64,000 nucleotides of DNA from Thermococcus sp. SY098 (GCF_035621495.1 NZ_CP141821.1:400760-464759); one strand, 5' to 3'. Shown: positions 8,488 through 17,239, counted from the stretch's first letter. Notes: generated from the letters alone by a model not told the origin. Numbers and translations are program-made.

Positions 8488-8922
8488 CTACAAATCTCCA
8501 AACAGCCTCTCGTGTTCTTGCTTTATACACCTATGGGCAACTGCAGTAAGTCCAGCCTCTTTTGCCTTTTTGAATGCTTCTCTGTTGTAGGTGTTAAACT
8601 GAAACCACACAACTTTTGCACCTTTCTCAATCGCCTGCTCAACATACTCCATTGTAAACTCTGGCCTTACAAACAGGTCAACAATCTCTACTTCACCGGG
8701 AATATCAAGCACGGAAGGATAACATTTTCTACCAAGCACTTCCTCGTATCTTGGATTTACCGGGATAACATCGTACCCATGATCCAGGAGATATTTCATG
8801 ACATCATAGCTGGCTCTTTCGGGTTTTGGAGAAGCTCCCACGAGAGCAATCCGCTTATATCTTGTGAGAATTTCTCGGATATCATCGTCTGTTAACCTAT
8901 CCAAAGGCATCTTCTTAACCAT
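8488..8922 (-). CDS. CoA-binding (YccU-type) Rossmann protein
   Basis: A 144-residue CoA-binding domain protein. RIALVGASPKPERASY (residues about 22-37) is the nucleotide-binding loop of the COG1832 family, followed by GYDVIPVNPRYEEVLG and VDLFVRPE. The C-terminal AHRCIKQEHERL is typical. The start at 8922 is chosen because AGGTGG lies four bases upstream; the longer in-frame reading passes through the promoter region. These proteins bind CoA, but their physiological role is not established. Confidence 0.8.
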   Translation of the reverse strand: MVKKMPLDRLTDDDIREILTRYKRIALVGASPKPERASYDVMKYLLDHGYDVIPVNPRYEEVLGRKCYPSVLDIPGEVEIVDLFVRPEFTMEYVEQAIEKGAKVVWFQFNTYNREAFKKAKEAGLTAVAHRCIKQEHERLFGDL

Positions 8923-9016
8923 AGAACCACCTGAAACTAAGTTGGCATGAATGAATAAAACTATTGCGGTAATAGCATTTAAATTCATGAAAACTTTTTC
9001 ATTAATGGGTGATAAA

Positions 9017-9460
9017 ATGCTCTATGAAGAAAAAATAACCAGCAGATGGATCCTCGTTCTTGTAATATTGCCTGTTGTACTTTCACTTTCTATCGGTTTT
9101 TGGGTAACTTATCAGGCAGGAGAAGGCATTGAAATTCCGCTTGCTGTTGGCGCAGTTGTTATTCCATTGACAATTGATATCTCTTATATGAGAATCCAAA
9201 TTGATGACAGAGAAATCAGGATAAGGGGAGCTTTAGGGTTAATAATACGTAAAACGATAAAGCTTGAAGATATTATAAGTTTTGAGGTGTACAGCGGATG
9301 GATGAGCTGCTCTGGATTCATCCACTTCAATATGCCCGCAAAGGGGTGCATTGTTTTGAATACAAAACGATGGAGCATCTCATTTTCAACCAATAATCCA
9401 GAGGAGATCGCTCAGGTATTGGCTACTCTTGGCATTCCACGAGAAGCTTCAGACCTTTAG
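9017..9460 (+). CDS. membrane protein with PH-like domain
   Basis: A 147-residue protein with two N-terminal membrane helices (WILVLVILPVVLSLSIGFWV and the segment around LAVGAVVIPLTIDI), then a beta-rich domain of about 80 residues (MRIQIDDREIRIRG ... SISFSTNNPEEIAQVLATLG). This layout matches bacterial/archaeal PH-domain (bPH, YdbT/YvbH-like) membrane proteins. The start at 9017 follows GGGTGAT; earlier in-frame ATGs lack a ribosome site. It overlaps the convergent NfeD-like gene by 38 nt. Function unknown. Confidence 0.6.
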   Translation: MLYEEKITSRWILVLVILPVVLSLSIGFWVTYQAGEGIEIPLAVGAVVIPLTIDISYMRIQIDDREIRIRGALGLIIRKTIKLEDIISFEVYSGWMSCSGFIHFNMPAKGCIVLNTKRWSISFSTNNPEEIAQVLATLGIPREASDL

Positions 9461-9818
9461 CCCTTACAACTTTTACCCTCTCTCCAGCTTTTGCATGTCC
9501 ATTTATACATTTTGCTCTCCAGTATTCATTTCCGATTTTCACAATCCCTTCAGGAGTTAAATCCTCAACAACAACTGCCTCTTTTCCCATTAATGCCTCG
9601 ATGCCTACTTCTGCCTTTTTCCTCAAAATTTGTCCGAAAGATGGCACTATTGCGATGTCTTTTATAACGAGAAGCGCTATAACAGTGACAGACAATGATA
9701 GAGGAACCCTAATCCCAGCAGATGGAAGGATTACAAACAAGAATATCCCAACTACAATTTCATCTATCATCAAAAATACGAACTTCAGCACATCCTTTAA
9801 CCTCTCCTTTAATTTCAT
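9423..9818 (-). CDS. NfeD-like membrane protein
   Basis: A 131-residue protein with two hydrophobic segments (VFLMIDEIVVGIFLFVILP and LSVTVIALLVIKDIAIV), followed by a C-terminal OB-fold-like beta domain (GKEAVVVEDLTPEGIVKIGNEYWRAK ... GERVKVVRAKGLKLLVE). That C-terminal pattern is typical of NfeD short forms, which usually partner with stomatin-like proteins or STOPP proteases. No stomatin gene is adjacent here. The start has GAGGTGAT upstream. It overlaps the convergent PH-like gene by 38 nt. Confidence 0.7.
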   Translation of the reverse strand: MKLKERLKDVLKFVFLMIDEIVVGIFLFVILPSAGIRVPLSLSVTVIALLVIKDIAIVPSFGQILRKKAEVGIEALMGKEAVVVEDLTPEGIVKIGNEYWRAKCINGHAKAGERVKVVRAKGLKLLVECQE

Positions 9819-9827
9819 TTAATCACC

Positions 9828-10592
9828 TCACAGGCTTAAATTCGGTAAAGAACCATAAATTAGCAGCAATAATCCCACAAGAATTGGCTGATGGATGATA
9901 TAAATCTTTAAGGTATGCCTGCCAGCCCAGCATACAAATCTAACGGGCAATATTCTTGGAAAGTTCAGGTTAAACCTTCTCATGCCCTCTGGATAGAGAA
10001 GAGAACCCATAGCCATGCCGAACAAATAAACACCAAACCAAGGGAATATCGGGAAATAATCAAGTGTGAAAAATTCGGATGGAGTTATACCAAGGGGAAG
10101 CAAAGCTATCGTGTTCGCATGTATTTTGGATATAATCAAACTTCCCAGCAAAAAGAATACTCCAAAAAAGATGTTCTTTTCCTTAAAACGATAAAATGGT
10201 ATTGCCAACAAACTTGCAACCCCAAGGAAGTGAAGAATTCCAAAATATATCGTTCCAGAGCTTAGGAGAACCTTTGTTGTAATTGTTATAAGGATGCCCA
10301 GTCCAAAGAGCTTTGCAAACCTCCTTAAGTACTTCTTATACGGTCTCGGGTTCTTCTTTATGCTTCGCGAATAGCTTATCCAAAATGATAGCCCAGATAT
10401 GAATACAAATATTGATGCTGTTGTATATGCAAAAACTTTCCAAAACATCTGATGCCCTGAATAATTGAGAAAATACTGCAAATCGGTGATAAAGTTCGAA
10501 ATAACCATCATTATGATTCCAATTCCTCTTGCAAGGTCTACCTCCCAAAAGCGTCCAGATGAATAAATTTCACTGCCAAACATCCTTATCAA
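9828..10592 (-). CDS. DUF1624 / HGSNAT-like acyltransferase membrane protein
   Basis: A 254-residue integral membrane protein with about seven hydrophobic helices. The N-terminal RFWEVDLARGIGIIMMVISNF is the hallmark of DUF1624 (heparan-alpha-glucosaminide N-acetyltransferase-like) and OpgC-type acyltransferases, where the Asp-x-x-Arg after the first helix is conserved. The C-terminal CWAGRHTLKIYIIHQP matches the family's terminal helix (SLxIYLIHQP). The expected activity is transfer of an acyl group to a sugar or lipid across the membrane. The start is uncertain: GGAGG lies 11 nt before the TTG at 10592, and an ATG at 10583 is also possible. Confidence 0.7.
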   Translation of the reverse strand: MIRMFGSEIYSSGRFWEVDLARGIGIIMMVISNFITDLQYFLNYSGHQMFWKVFAYTTASIFVFISGLSFWISYSRSIKKNPRPYKKYLRRFAKLFGLGILITITTKVLLSSGTIYFGILHFLGVASLLAIPFYRFKEKNIFFGVFFLLGSLIISKIHANTIALLPLGITPSEFFTLDYFPIFPWFGVYLFGMAMGSLLYPEGMRRFNLNFPRILPVRFVCWAGRHTLKIYIIHQPILVGLLLLIYGSLPNLSL

Positions 10593-10625
10593 AAATGTAT
10601 TAACCTCCTATGGATATTTAAGTTT

Positions 10626-11432
10626 GTGGTGCATGTGAGGATAATAGAAACAAAAGCCAAAAGCATCTACACAAAAAGCAGAATTCCCGGCGTTGATTAT
10701 GTGATCAACCAATACGTTGGGTGTCAATTTGCCTGTAAATACTGTTATGCGAAGTTCATCTGCAAGTGGAAGCCCTACGGGGAGTGGGGAAGCTGGATTG
10801 AAGTAAAAGTCAATGCTCCAGAACTTGCGAGGAAATATATAGAGGGAGAAGTTGTAATGTCAAGCATTTCTGACCCCTATCAACCAATCGAAGCAAAAGT
10901 GAAACTAACACGAAAGGTTTTACAAAATATGAGCAAGCGAATAAACCTAAGCATTCTTACAAAGTCCCCTCTTGTTACGAGAGACGTTGATATTTTTAGG
11001 CAGTTTAAAAACATCGAAGTTGGTCTGACAGTCAATAGCTTTGAAGGAAAAGAAAAGAAGCTTTTTGAGCCGTTGACTCCAATCCAGAGGGCGAGAATTA
11101 GTGCCCTAAAAATTCTCCATGAAGAGGGAATAAAGACATACGCCTTTATAAGCCCCATAATTCCAGAGGTTACAGATGTTGAAGCAATTGTCAAAGAAAC
11201 AAAATCCTTTGTTGACTACTTTTTCTTTGAGGTGTTAAACTTAGGAGCAAGCGGGAAAGAGTTTCAGCAGATTCTGAGAGATAACTATCCAGAAAGCTAT
11301 GAAACTATGGTTAACGATGACAAGTTTTGGGGATTCGTAAAGCAACTAAAAGAGGAAATCAAAAGGCTGAATGTAAAAACAGAAGGGATTGAGGTGCATA
11401 AAAGAGGATGGGAGTTTATTCAACTCCAATAA
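10626..11432 (+). CDS. SPL-like radical SAM protein
   Basis: A 268-residue radical SAM protein of the SplB-like COG1533 group. CQFACKYCYA (residues about 33-42) is the CxxxCxxC cluster motif. SSISDPYQPIE follows, a signature of this group. FFFEVLNLG and the C-terminal KRGWEF are also typical. DNA photoproduct repair is characteristic of true SPL; most archaeal members are uncharacterised. The start may be GTG 10626 or a nearby GTG, since no clear ribosome site is visible. It is divergent from the DUF1624 gene and overlaps the convergent glycerate kinase by 17 nt. Confidence 0.75.
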   Translation: MVHVRIIETKAKSIYTKSRIPGVDYVINQYVGCQFACKYCYAKFICKWKPYGEWGSWIEVKVNAPELARKYIEGEVVMSSISDPYQPIEAKVKLTRKVLQNMSKRINLSILTKSPLVTRDVDIFRQFKNIEVGLTVNSFEGKEKKLFEPLTPIQRARISALKILHEEGIKTYAFISPIIPEVTDVEAIVKETKSFVDYFFFEVLNLGASGKEFQQILRDNYPESYETMVNDDKFWGFVKQLKEEIKRLNVKTEGIEVHKRGWEFIQLQ

Positions 11433-12765
11433 CTGCTATAAAAATCGAATTAACATTCGTTCTTGTTGGTCCCGTAATGAGCAAAGCTTTCGCCTTTTTC
11501 AAGGCATCATAAGTGCTGTGAGTAGCTAAATACTCCTCGACATCAATTCCCCCTTTTTTCAAAACATCAAGAGTGTAGCTATCAACCAATCCTCCAGCAG
11601 CGTCTGTGGGGCCATCGGTTCCATCTGTATCCATTGCCAAGACTGCCGTCCCTCTCAACCCAGATATTTTCCGGCTTATGCTTAGAGCAATCTCCTGGTT
11701 AGGTCCACCTATGCCTGCTTCTCCCAAAATTGTAACTGTCGTTTCTCCTCCAGCTATTAAAACCACGGGCCTCTCAAAAGGTCTGTTTTTATTGTATACC
11801 TCTTCTATAATTGAGCCCAAAGCCAACGCAACATCCTTTGCTTCTCCCTCAAGTGTCGTCGTTAAGATGTATGCTTTCAGACCAAGCTCTTCAGCCTTCC
11901 CCTTTGCACTTTCACAAGCAGTTGAAACACTGCCGATTATGAAGTTGTGGACATTCGGCAAATCCTCCTTGAGCGTCTCCTCAACCTCCCCTTTGAGACC
12001 TTTTTCTATGTGTCTTTTTACGCTCTCTGGGGCCTTATTCCATATCCCATAGACTCTCAAAATTCTGTAAGCATCTTCAAAAGTCGTTGGGTCTTTAACA
12101 GTTGGCCCAGATGCTATTGCTTCTAAGGGATCTCCAACAACATCTGAGAGAATTAAACTTATCAGCGTTCCCTTCACAAGTTTGGCTAATTTTCCGCCCT
12201 TGACCTTTGAGATGTGCTTCCTCACGGTATTAATCTCATAGATTTTTGCGCCGCTTTTCAGCAGAAGTTCATTTGTCTTTATCTTGTCTTCCAAACTTAT
12301 TCCATCTTCTGGCAAACAGAATAATGCTGAACCTCCGCCAGAGATGAGCACCAAGAGGATGTCATCTTTATCAACTTTCTTGGCAAGTTCAACACCAGCT
12401 AAGGCTCCCTTCATTGAGTTTTCATCTGGTATCGGGTGTCCTGCTTCAATGACTTCTATTTTTTTCAGTGGGAGTGCATAGCCATACTTTGTAACAGCGA
12501 TTCCTTCTTTAAGTTTGTCCCTAAGAATCTCTTCAACAGCTTTTGCCATTGAACATGCAGCTTTTCCAAATGCCAGAACGTAGATTTTGCCTTTAATTGG
12601 AAATTCTTTTCCCATAACAATAAGCTTACCATCCCTCATTTTCAGAGCTCTTTTGACAGCCACATATGGATCCGAACTTTTTATGGCTTCTTCCATCAGG
12701 GTTAGGGCTATTTCTTTGGCTTTAACATCTCCATAGCTTAGAAGGTCATCACGATTGACTCTCAT
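11416..12765 (-). CDS. glycerate 2-kinase
   Basis: A 449-residue protein of the GckA/MOFRL family. GKIYVLAFGKAACSMAKAVEEIL, EAGHPIPDENS, LISGGGSALFCLPEDG and the C-terminal MDTDGTDGPTDAAGG are the family's conserved blocks. The enzyme phosphorylates D-glycerate to 2-phosphoglycerate with ATP and feeds glycolysis. In Thermococcales it links serine, glycerate or sugar-acid breakdown to the Embden-Meyerhof route. The start at 12765 is fixed by AGGTGA five bases upstream. Length is normal for the family. Confidence 0.9.
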   Translation of the reverse strand: MRVNRDDLLSYGDVKAKEIALTLMEEAIKSSDPYVAVKRALKMRDGKLIVMGKEFPIKGKIYVLAFGKAACSMAKAVEEILRDKLKEGIAVTKYGYALPLKKIEVIEAGHPIPDENSMKGALAGVELAKKVDKDDILLVLISGGGSALFCLPEDGISLEDKIKTNELLLKSGAKIYEINTVRKHISKVKGGKLAKLVKGTLISLILSDVVGDPLEAIASGPTVKDPTTFEDAYRILRVYGIWNKAPESVKRHIEKGLKGEVEETLKEDLPNVHNFIIGSVSTACESAKGKAEELGLKAYILTTTLEGEAKDVALALGSIIEEVYNKNRPFERPVVLIAGGETTVTILGEAGIGGPNQEIALSISRKISGLRGTAVLAMDTDGTDGPTDAAGGLVDSYTLDVLKKGGIDVEEYLATHSTYDALKKAKALLITGPTRTNVNSIFIAVIGVE

Positions 12766-12809
12766 TATCTTCACCTGAGGAAGAATAGGAAATAAAGTGT
12801 AAAAAGCTT

Positions 12810-13478
12810 TTAGTCGAGCATCCCCAAAATTTTGTCAACTTCATTTGCTATCTCAACATCAAACAGGTAAATTGTCGGCAAAAGCCACCAGAGACGATAG
12901 TTATGCATTTTGTCTTCTTCTCCATAGTATTGGAATACAAACCTGCCAAAACCCGTTAAATCTCTGTGAATGTCTCTAACTTCTCTCAAGACACGCCTGA
13001 CCTTTGGTGGATACTCTTCATAGGGTAAAGGAACACTCTTTGTAAACACATTGTCCTTGTAAAAATCCGTTGTTAAACCCACACTGTTGACATGTTTCAA
13101 AAGCTGCTTAAACTTCTTTGCTTCCCAGAAGCGCTTGAGGATGATTCGCGGATCTTCTTTTGCTAAGGGAAAAGTTTGCTCTTCTTCTTCGAGCCAGAAA
13201 ACCAGGTAAGGCTGACCTCTCTCAATGATTATCTTGGCTAAGAGCCTTGCATTCCGAGGAATCTCTTGCTGTGTCTCTGTGATGTAGTACTCCTTTCCTT
13301 TTATGATATAAGTTTCCCCCTCTTTTCTCTCCCCGGCTCCTGAAACGAAATAAGCTCTTTCACCTTCTATTGTCCCCAAATGCAAGTCGTAACCCCATGC
13401 CCTTAAGTCCTTGAACTTAAATTTCCTTTCTGCTGGCACTACCCCTGAATTTTCAATAATGTAATACCCCTCAAGCAT
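12810..13478 (-). CDS. conserved-looking protein of unknown function
   Basis: A 222-residue soluble protein without a recognised family. The first half is beta-rich (YYIIENSGVVPAERKFKFKDL ... GETYIIKGKEYYITETQQEIP). The second half is helical and contains FWEAKKFKQLLKHVNSVGLTTDFYKD and VRRVLREVRDIHRDLTGFGRFVFQYY, ending in a Trp-rich helix. I considered tRNA-splicing endonuclease and found no catalytic Tyr-His-Lys arrangement. The start at 13478 has GGTGAGG upstream. It shares a strand with the DUF371 gene but is separated from it by about 80 bp holding a candidate sRNA. Confidence 0.55.
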   Translation of the reverse strand: MLEGYYIIENSGVVPAERKFKFKDLRAWGYDLHLGTIEGERAYFVSGAGERKEGETYIIKGKEYYITETQQEIPRNARLLAKIIIERGQPYLVFWLEEEEQTFPLAKEDPRIILKRFWEAKKFKQLLKHVNSVGLTTDFYKDNVFTKSVPLPYEEYPPKVRRVLREVRDIHRDLTGFGRFVFQYYGEEDKMHNYRLWWLLPTIYLFDVEIANEVDKILGMLD

Positions 13479-13526
13479 TTTCCTCACCAAAAGTTAATAA
13501 AAAGGATGGATATTTAAATTCTTTGG

Positions 13527-13583
13527 TCAGCACTTAAAATCCTCATCATCCTTTCATCAGCGCTGCGCGGGATCATCATCTAT
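13527..13583 (-). ncRNA. candidate box C/D guide sRNA overlapping DUF371 3' end
   Basis: On the minus strand the order is: box C ATGATGA (13579-13573), 12-nt guide TCCCGCGCAGCG, box D' CTGA (13560-13557), 7-nt spacer, box C' ATGATGA (13549-13543), 12-nt guide GGATTTTAAGTG, and box D CTGA (13530-13527). All four boxes are exact and both guides are 12 nt, the canonical layout of archaeal C/D sRNAs of about 55 nt. Box C lies in the Asp-Asp-Asp codons at the end of DUF371 and box D' overlaps its stop codon; the second half is non-coding. Such RNAs direct 2'-O-methylation with fibrillarin, Nop5 and L7Ae. Targets were not identified. Confidence 0.6.
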
Positions 13584-13991
13584 GATTAGCTCAATGACCG
13601 CTTTTTGGTTTGGGTTTTTTAACTTTTCAATTATTCTCCTGTCAATGTCTTTAGCCGCTTTGTTGGCTCTAACAGCAAGGGTTCGCCCGTCAATGTAGGT
13701 GCTTTTTCGTATGACCATCGAAACATCGTTTTCAAAAGTTAACCGCCCATCTCCTGAGGCAATGATTTCATCGACGAGATCATCAACGATAATTCTGATC
13801 CTGATCCTTTTTCCTGATTTAAGAGCCTGTTTAAATTCGTCGCTTAGATCTCTGATAGCCTTATCTGCTTTAATGCAGATTATACAATCCCCTCTGGGGG
13901 TTAAGAAATCTTCTTTTGTAATCTCCAAAGTCGATTTATGGGTAGCTTTGATATTCTCATGACCATAGCACTGGATTACCTCTCTTGTCAT
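13557..13991 (-). CDS. DUF371 family protein
   Basis: A 144-residue protein that begins in the typical DUF371 manner (YGHENIKATHKSTLEITKE). It continues with RGDCIICIKADKAIRDL and ends DGRTLAVRANKAAKDIDR-like, with a final beta hairpin. DUF371 is a euryarchaeal family of unknown function. There is no ribosome site; a TATA element at about 14012-14022 lies about 26 nt before the ATG, so the mRNA is probably leaderless. The stop codon and last codons overlap a candidate box C/D sRNA on the same strand. Confidence 0.8.
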   Translation of the reverse strand: MTREVIQCYGHENIKATHKSTLEITKEDFLTPRGDCIICIKADKAIRDLSDEFKQALKSGKRIRIRIIVDDLVDEIIASGDGRLTFENDVSMVIRKSTYIDGRTLAVRANKAAKDIDRRIIEKLKNPNQKAVIELIIDDDPAQR

Positions 13992-14149
13992 AATCGGAGT
14001 AGTGAACTTTGGGATTTATAAATCTAACATCAAACTGCGGGATATCAGTGCCAGCTTTATCTAACAATTAGCGAATCCACGAAAAGTTTAAAACAGATTT
14101 ACTTGATTGAGCTATTGGATGTAATGTCAAGATTATCGGAGGGATGAAA

Positions 14150-14353
14150 ATGGGAAACATAAGGCAAGGTTTCATTAAGAGAGTCGCGAGGGAGCTTTTG
14201 GACAGATATCCGAATGAGTTTACAACAGACTTTGAACATAATAAAAAGAAGGTTCAAGAGCTTACAACAGTTCAGAGCAAAACTATAAGGAACAGAATTG
14301 CCGGCTATTTGACAAAACTCGTTAGGATGAAGCAGGAAGGGAAGATCCTCTAA
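14150..14353 (+). CDS. rps17e: 30S ribosomal protein S17e
   Basis: A 67-residue archaeal/eukaryal S17e. [17 protein letters not shown] and the C-terminal [19 protein letters not shown] are diagnostic. It is a small-subunit protein. The ATG at 14150 is chosen because GGAGGG lies six bases upstream, whereas the in-frame ATG at 14144 abuts that site. A TTTAAAA element near 14087 is the likely TATA box. It overlaps the convergent ArsR-type regulator gene by 4 nt. Confidence 0.95.
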   Translation: MGNIRQGFIKRVARELLDRYPNEFTTDFEHNKKKVQELTTVQSKTIRNRIAGYLTKLVRMKQEGKIL

Positions 14354-14964
14354 ACCTCATACAGCTCTTTCTTTATTCTTTTCAGTTCAGCCATAAGCTC
14401 AGTTGGTAGGTATTCCTCGAGCTCTTTGAGGATTTCCTCAAATTCGCTTTCGCTCTCCTGGGCTATCCTGCGCATGAGATTTTCTATGTATGCCTCTGCG
14501 AGCAGTCTTACCTCTTCAAGTTCTTGCTTTGCCCGCATATGCTCAGCTATCTTTTCTTCAATGTCTTTTAGAAACTCTGCGAGCTCTTTAATTTTAGTCT
14601 CTACGGGTTCCTGAGATTTTATCAGTTCCTTTGCCTGTTCATATTCAGCCGTTCTCCTTGGAGCTTTCGGCTCATACATTTCTGTTCCGAAAATGTACGG
14701 CGTCAGCAGGACTTCAAGCCTAAAACCTCTTTTAATCGTATAGTACTTTCTTGGTCTGCCACGGGGAATCTTTTCAACCCTTCCTTCAATCAATCCCGCT
14801 CTTTCCAAGATCCTTAAGTGTTCTAAAACAGCTTTTTGTCCCACACCCAGCTCTTGGGAAAGCTCACTAACAAAGTAAGGTCTTTTGGTGAGAAGTAAGA
14901 GTATTCTACGCCTTGTCTCATTTCCCAGCACATCCAGCAGTTTTCCCATCTCATTATTTAACAT
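14350..14964 (-). CDS. ArsR-type regulator with long helical tail
   Basis: A 204-residue protein. Residues 5-75 are an ArsR winged helix ([28 protein letters not shown] as the DNA-reading part, wing at [11 protein letters not shown]). Residues about 110-200 are a coiled-coil-like tail ([19 protein letters not shown] ... [12 protein letters not shown]), probably for dimerisation. There is no metal-binding cysteine pair. This layout matches Thermococcales ArsR-like regulators such as heat-shock or membrane-stress repressors. The start at 14964 has GGGGTGA six bases upstream. A perfect palindrome just upstream suggests autoregulation. Confidence 0.75.
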   Translation of the reverse strand: MLNNEMGKLLDVLGNETRRRILLLLTKRPYFVSELSQELGVGQKAVLEHLRILERAGLIEGRVEKIPRGRPRKYYTIKRGFRLEVLLTPYIFGTEMYEPKAPRRTAEYEQAKELIKSQEPVETKIKELAEFLKDIEEKIAEHMRAKQELEEVRLLAEAYIENLMRRIAQESESEFEEILKELEEYLPTELMAELKRIKKELYEV

Positions 14965-14982
14965 TCTTCTCACCCCCACTTA

Positions 14983-14999
14983 TCTAACTTAATGTTAGA
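14983..14999. promoter_or_regulatory. palindromic candidate operator of the ArsR-type gene
   Basis: TCTAAC-TTAAT-GTTAGA is a perfect inverted repeat with 6-bp arms and a 5-bp spacer. It lies 19 bp upstream of the ArsR-type start codon and next to its ribosome site. Its size and position suit a dimeric winged-helix repressor acting on its own gene. Binding is inferred, not known. Confidence 0.5.
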
Positions 15000-15120
15000 A
15001 AAGTTCAAACTTAAGCTTTTCGGTTTAAACTATCCTAAATGACCCTTAACTCTGGATGAAATTTAAGCAGAGAAATTACAACCGCCTAAAATGATAAAAG
15101 GGCATGACCAAACCCAAAAG

Positions 15121-15699
15121 TCATGGGATCACATGATGCTTCCTGCATCTTGCTTCATAACTTTCCAGCCCGCCAACCAAGATTACAGGCGAATCCCTTG
15201 GGGCAGGTTTACCGTTGATTAAGCGCTGGCTTCTCGTTGCTGGAGCTCCACAGACAGTGCAGATTGCAGTTAGATAAACTATGTTATCAGCTCTAACCAA
15301 AAGCTCCTTGGTGACTGGAAAAGGGTCCCCTTTGAAATCAAGATTAAGCCCGGCAGCAATGACATAAACACCTTCATCCGCCAATTTGTTCAAAGTCTCA
15401 ACAATTGAGAACGGAAAAAACTGGACTTCATCAACACCTATAACTTCAAGCTGCTCCCTTTCTGTTATCTCATAAATCATCTTGACCCCTTCCTCCGTAG
15501 TTGGAATGACATACGCCTCATATCTCAGCCCGTTATGAGCAACAACCTCGCTTTCACTGTATCTATTGTCTATTGACGGCTTAAAGAGCGCTGCCTTTCT
15601 TTTTGCGAAAATCTGCCTTTCAATCCGTTTTATCAGCTCTGTTGTTTTCCCAGCAAACATTGGGCCAGTGATAACTTCCAAAAATCCCTCTGGATGCAT
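15121..15699 (-). CDS. tdk: thymidine kinase (type II)
   Basis: A 192-residue thymidine kinase. GPMFAGKTTELIKR (residues about 11-24) is the P-loop, VIGVDEVQFF the Walker B/catalytic region, and CTVCGAP with CRKHH near the end the zinc ribbon. It phosphorylates thymidine to dTMP with ATP in the salvage pathway. The ATG at 15699 is favoured by GGTGA five bases upstream; the earlier GTG lies inside that site. It is a single gene between the ArsR-type gene and RuBisCO. Confidence 0.93.
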   Translation of the reverse strand: MHPEGFLEVITGPMFAGKTTELIKRIERQIFAKRKAALFKPSIDNRYSESEVVAHNGLRYEAYVIPTTEEGVKMIYEITEREQLEVIGVDEVQFFPFSIVETLNKLADEGVYVIAAGLNLDFKGDPFPVTKELLVRADNIVYLTAICTVCGAPATRSQRLINGKPAPRDSPVILVGGLESYEARCRKHHVIP

Positions 15700-15845
15700 T
15701 AGACTCACCGATGCTAAATGAAAAGTAAGGTGTTAAAACTTCTTTTCCTCAAGAGTTTGACGAATAGGCAACAAACAACGAAGAATGTTGGAGTTTATGT
15801 GCAACTATTTATAATCCCCTAAACATTTAAGAAAAAGAAGAAACA

Positions 15846-17177
15846 TCAAACTGGAGTCACATGGCCCCACTTTTCCAGAGCTCTTGCAAGCTCCTTGTGG
15901 GTCTTTGCATACTCATCAAGCGGAATTCCTTGTATTATGGCATCCAGAGCTTGTCTTACTGCCATTGCCCCTGCCTTTGGTCCATCTGGATGTCCGAGAG
16001 TTCCACCACCAATCTGGAGGACAATCTTAGTTCCCAGTGCTTCTATCACAAGTGGAAGGTTTCCTGGGTGAAGTCCTCCTGAGCTGACAGGCATGCCAGG
16101 CTTTATGTGGTAGAACTTCTGCTCAAGATGGAACACATCATTTTCATCTGGTACATAGTGCTTCTCTCTGAATATCCTTGCGAACTGGATAACTTCCCAT
16201 TTTCCGCCCTCAAGCTTTCCTGCACCAGCTGTTCCAACGTGGAGCTGGTCAAGGCCTATTACTCTGTAAAGCTTGGCTAAGACGAACATTGAAATTCCAT
16301 GATAGGGATTCCTTGTAAAAGCGGCATGCATTGCCCTATGGGCATGCAGAGCAATGCCGTAATCCTCTGCCAGATCCCTGATGTACTCCAATGCTCCCCA
16401 TCCAGTCACAACAACATCAACCATCGCATGAGGGTTGCCATAATCAGCCAGAAGTTCTAACCTTCTTTCCATCTCCCTTATATCAGCTGTTATGTTGGCA
16501 AACCAGCTCTTCTTTTCACCAGTCTCGTTTTCAACTTTTTCGATAACTTTCATGATTACCTCTGCTCTGTCGTCAAAGCGGTTGTACCATGGGCTTGTGA
16601 GGTTTTCATCGTCTTTAACATAGTCCATTCCGCCACTAAGTAAGTCATAAGCGAGTTTCTCAAGCTCTTCTGGAGAATAACCAACTTTTGGCTTTGGCAC
16701 AGTTCCAACTATGGGTCTGTCTTTAACTCCAAAGATTTTCTTGACACCTTCTATTCCTTTTGACGGTCCGCTGAATTCTCTTAAAAATCGTTCTGGGAGG
16801 TATATGTCCTCAAGCCTTAGTCCTTTTACACGTTTCATGCCAAAAACATTACCTGCAACACTTGCAAGCATCCCAGGCATGTTACCTTCTTCAAACAGAT
16901 GAACCGGATATGCTATCCTGACAATCCAGCTTCCATCACCCATGTCTGTAAAGTGATATGCCTTAGCTGACATATCTTCCCATCTTTCCTTTTCATACCA
17001 AGGATACAGGCTTGTCCAAGTTCCAGTAGAGCTCTCTGCAGCTACTGCCCCTGCAGCAGCTTCAATGCTAAAGCCTTCAGCTGGGGTTATTCTAAACACT
17101 GCTATTAAATCCCTTTTGGGATTTGGTTCATATTCCTTATCTACATATATATCATATATTTCAAACTTCTCGGGCAT
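15846..17177 (-). CDS. rbcL: type III ribulose-bisphosphate carboxylase
   Basis: A 443-residue archaeal form III RuBisCO large chain. GTVPKPKVGYSPEELEK and GGMDYVKDDENL (with the carbamylated Lys) give the active site. HAHRAMHAAFTRNPYHGIS, the loop-6 Lys region and SSGGLHPGNLP are also present. It carboxylates ribulose-1,5-bisphosphate in the archaeal AMP-recycling route together with AMP phosphorylase and ribose-1,5-bisphosphate isomerase; neither is in this window. The start at 17177 follows a strong GGGGGGAG. A TATA box at 17225-17232 serves it. Confidence 0.95.
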   Translation of the reverse strand: MPEKFEIYDIYVDKEYEPNPKRDLIAVFRITPAEGFSIEAAAGAVAAESSTGTWTSLYPWYEKERWEDMSAKAYHFTDMGDGSWIVRIAYPVHLFEEGNMPGMLASVAGNVFGMKRVKGLRLEDIYLPERFLREFSGPSKGIEGVKKIFGVKDRPIVGTVPKPKVGYSPEELEKLAYDLLSGGMDYVKDDENLTSPWYNRFDDRAEVIMKVIEKVENETGEKKSWFANITADIREMERRLELLADYGNPHAMVDVVVTGWGALEYIRDLAEDYGIALHAHRAMHAAFTRNPYHGISMFVLAKLYRVIGLDQLHVGTAGAGKLEGGKWEVIQFARIFREKHYVPDENDVFHLEQKFYHIKPGMPVSSGGLHPGNLPLVIEALGTKIVLQIGGGTLGHPDGPKAGAMAVRQALDAIIQGIPLDEYAKTHKELARALEKWGHVTPV

Positions 17178-17224
17178 CTTAACTCCCCCCATTTTTGAGG
17201 TAATAATAGGATTGGCTCGAGAGG

Positions 17225-17232
17225 TATATAAA
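17225..17232 (-). promoter_or_regulatory. TATA box of rbcL
   Basis: On the minus strand the octamer reads TTTATATA and sits about 48 bp before the RuBisCO start codon. Transcription would begin near 17200, leaving a short leader that carries the GGGGGGAG ribosome site. Confidence 0.65.
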
Positions 17233-17239
17233 CGTTATT

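Noticed and set aside
12810-13478. tRNA-splicing endonuclease
   Set aside because: Similar size, but the catalytic Tyr/His/Lys motifs are not present.
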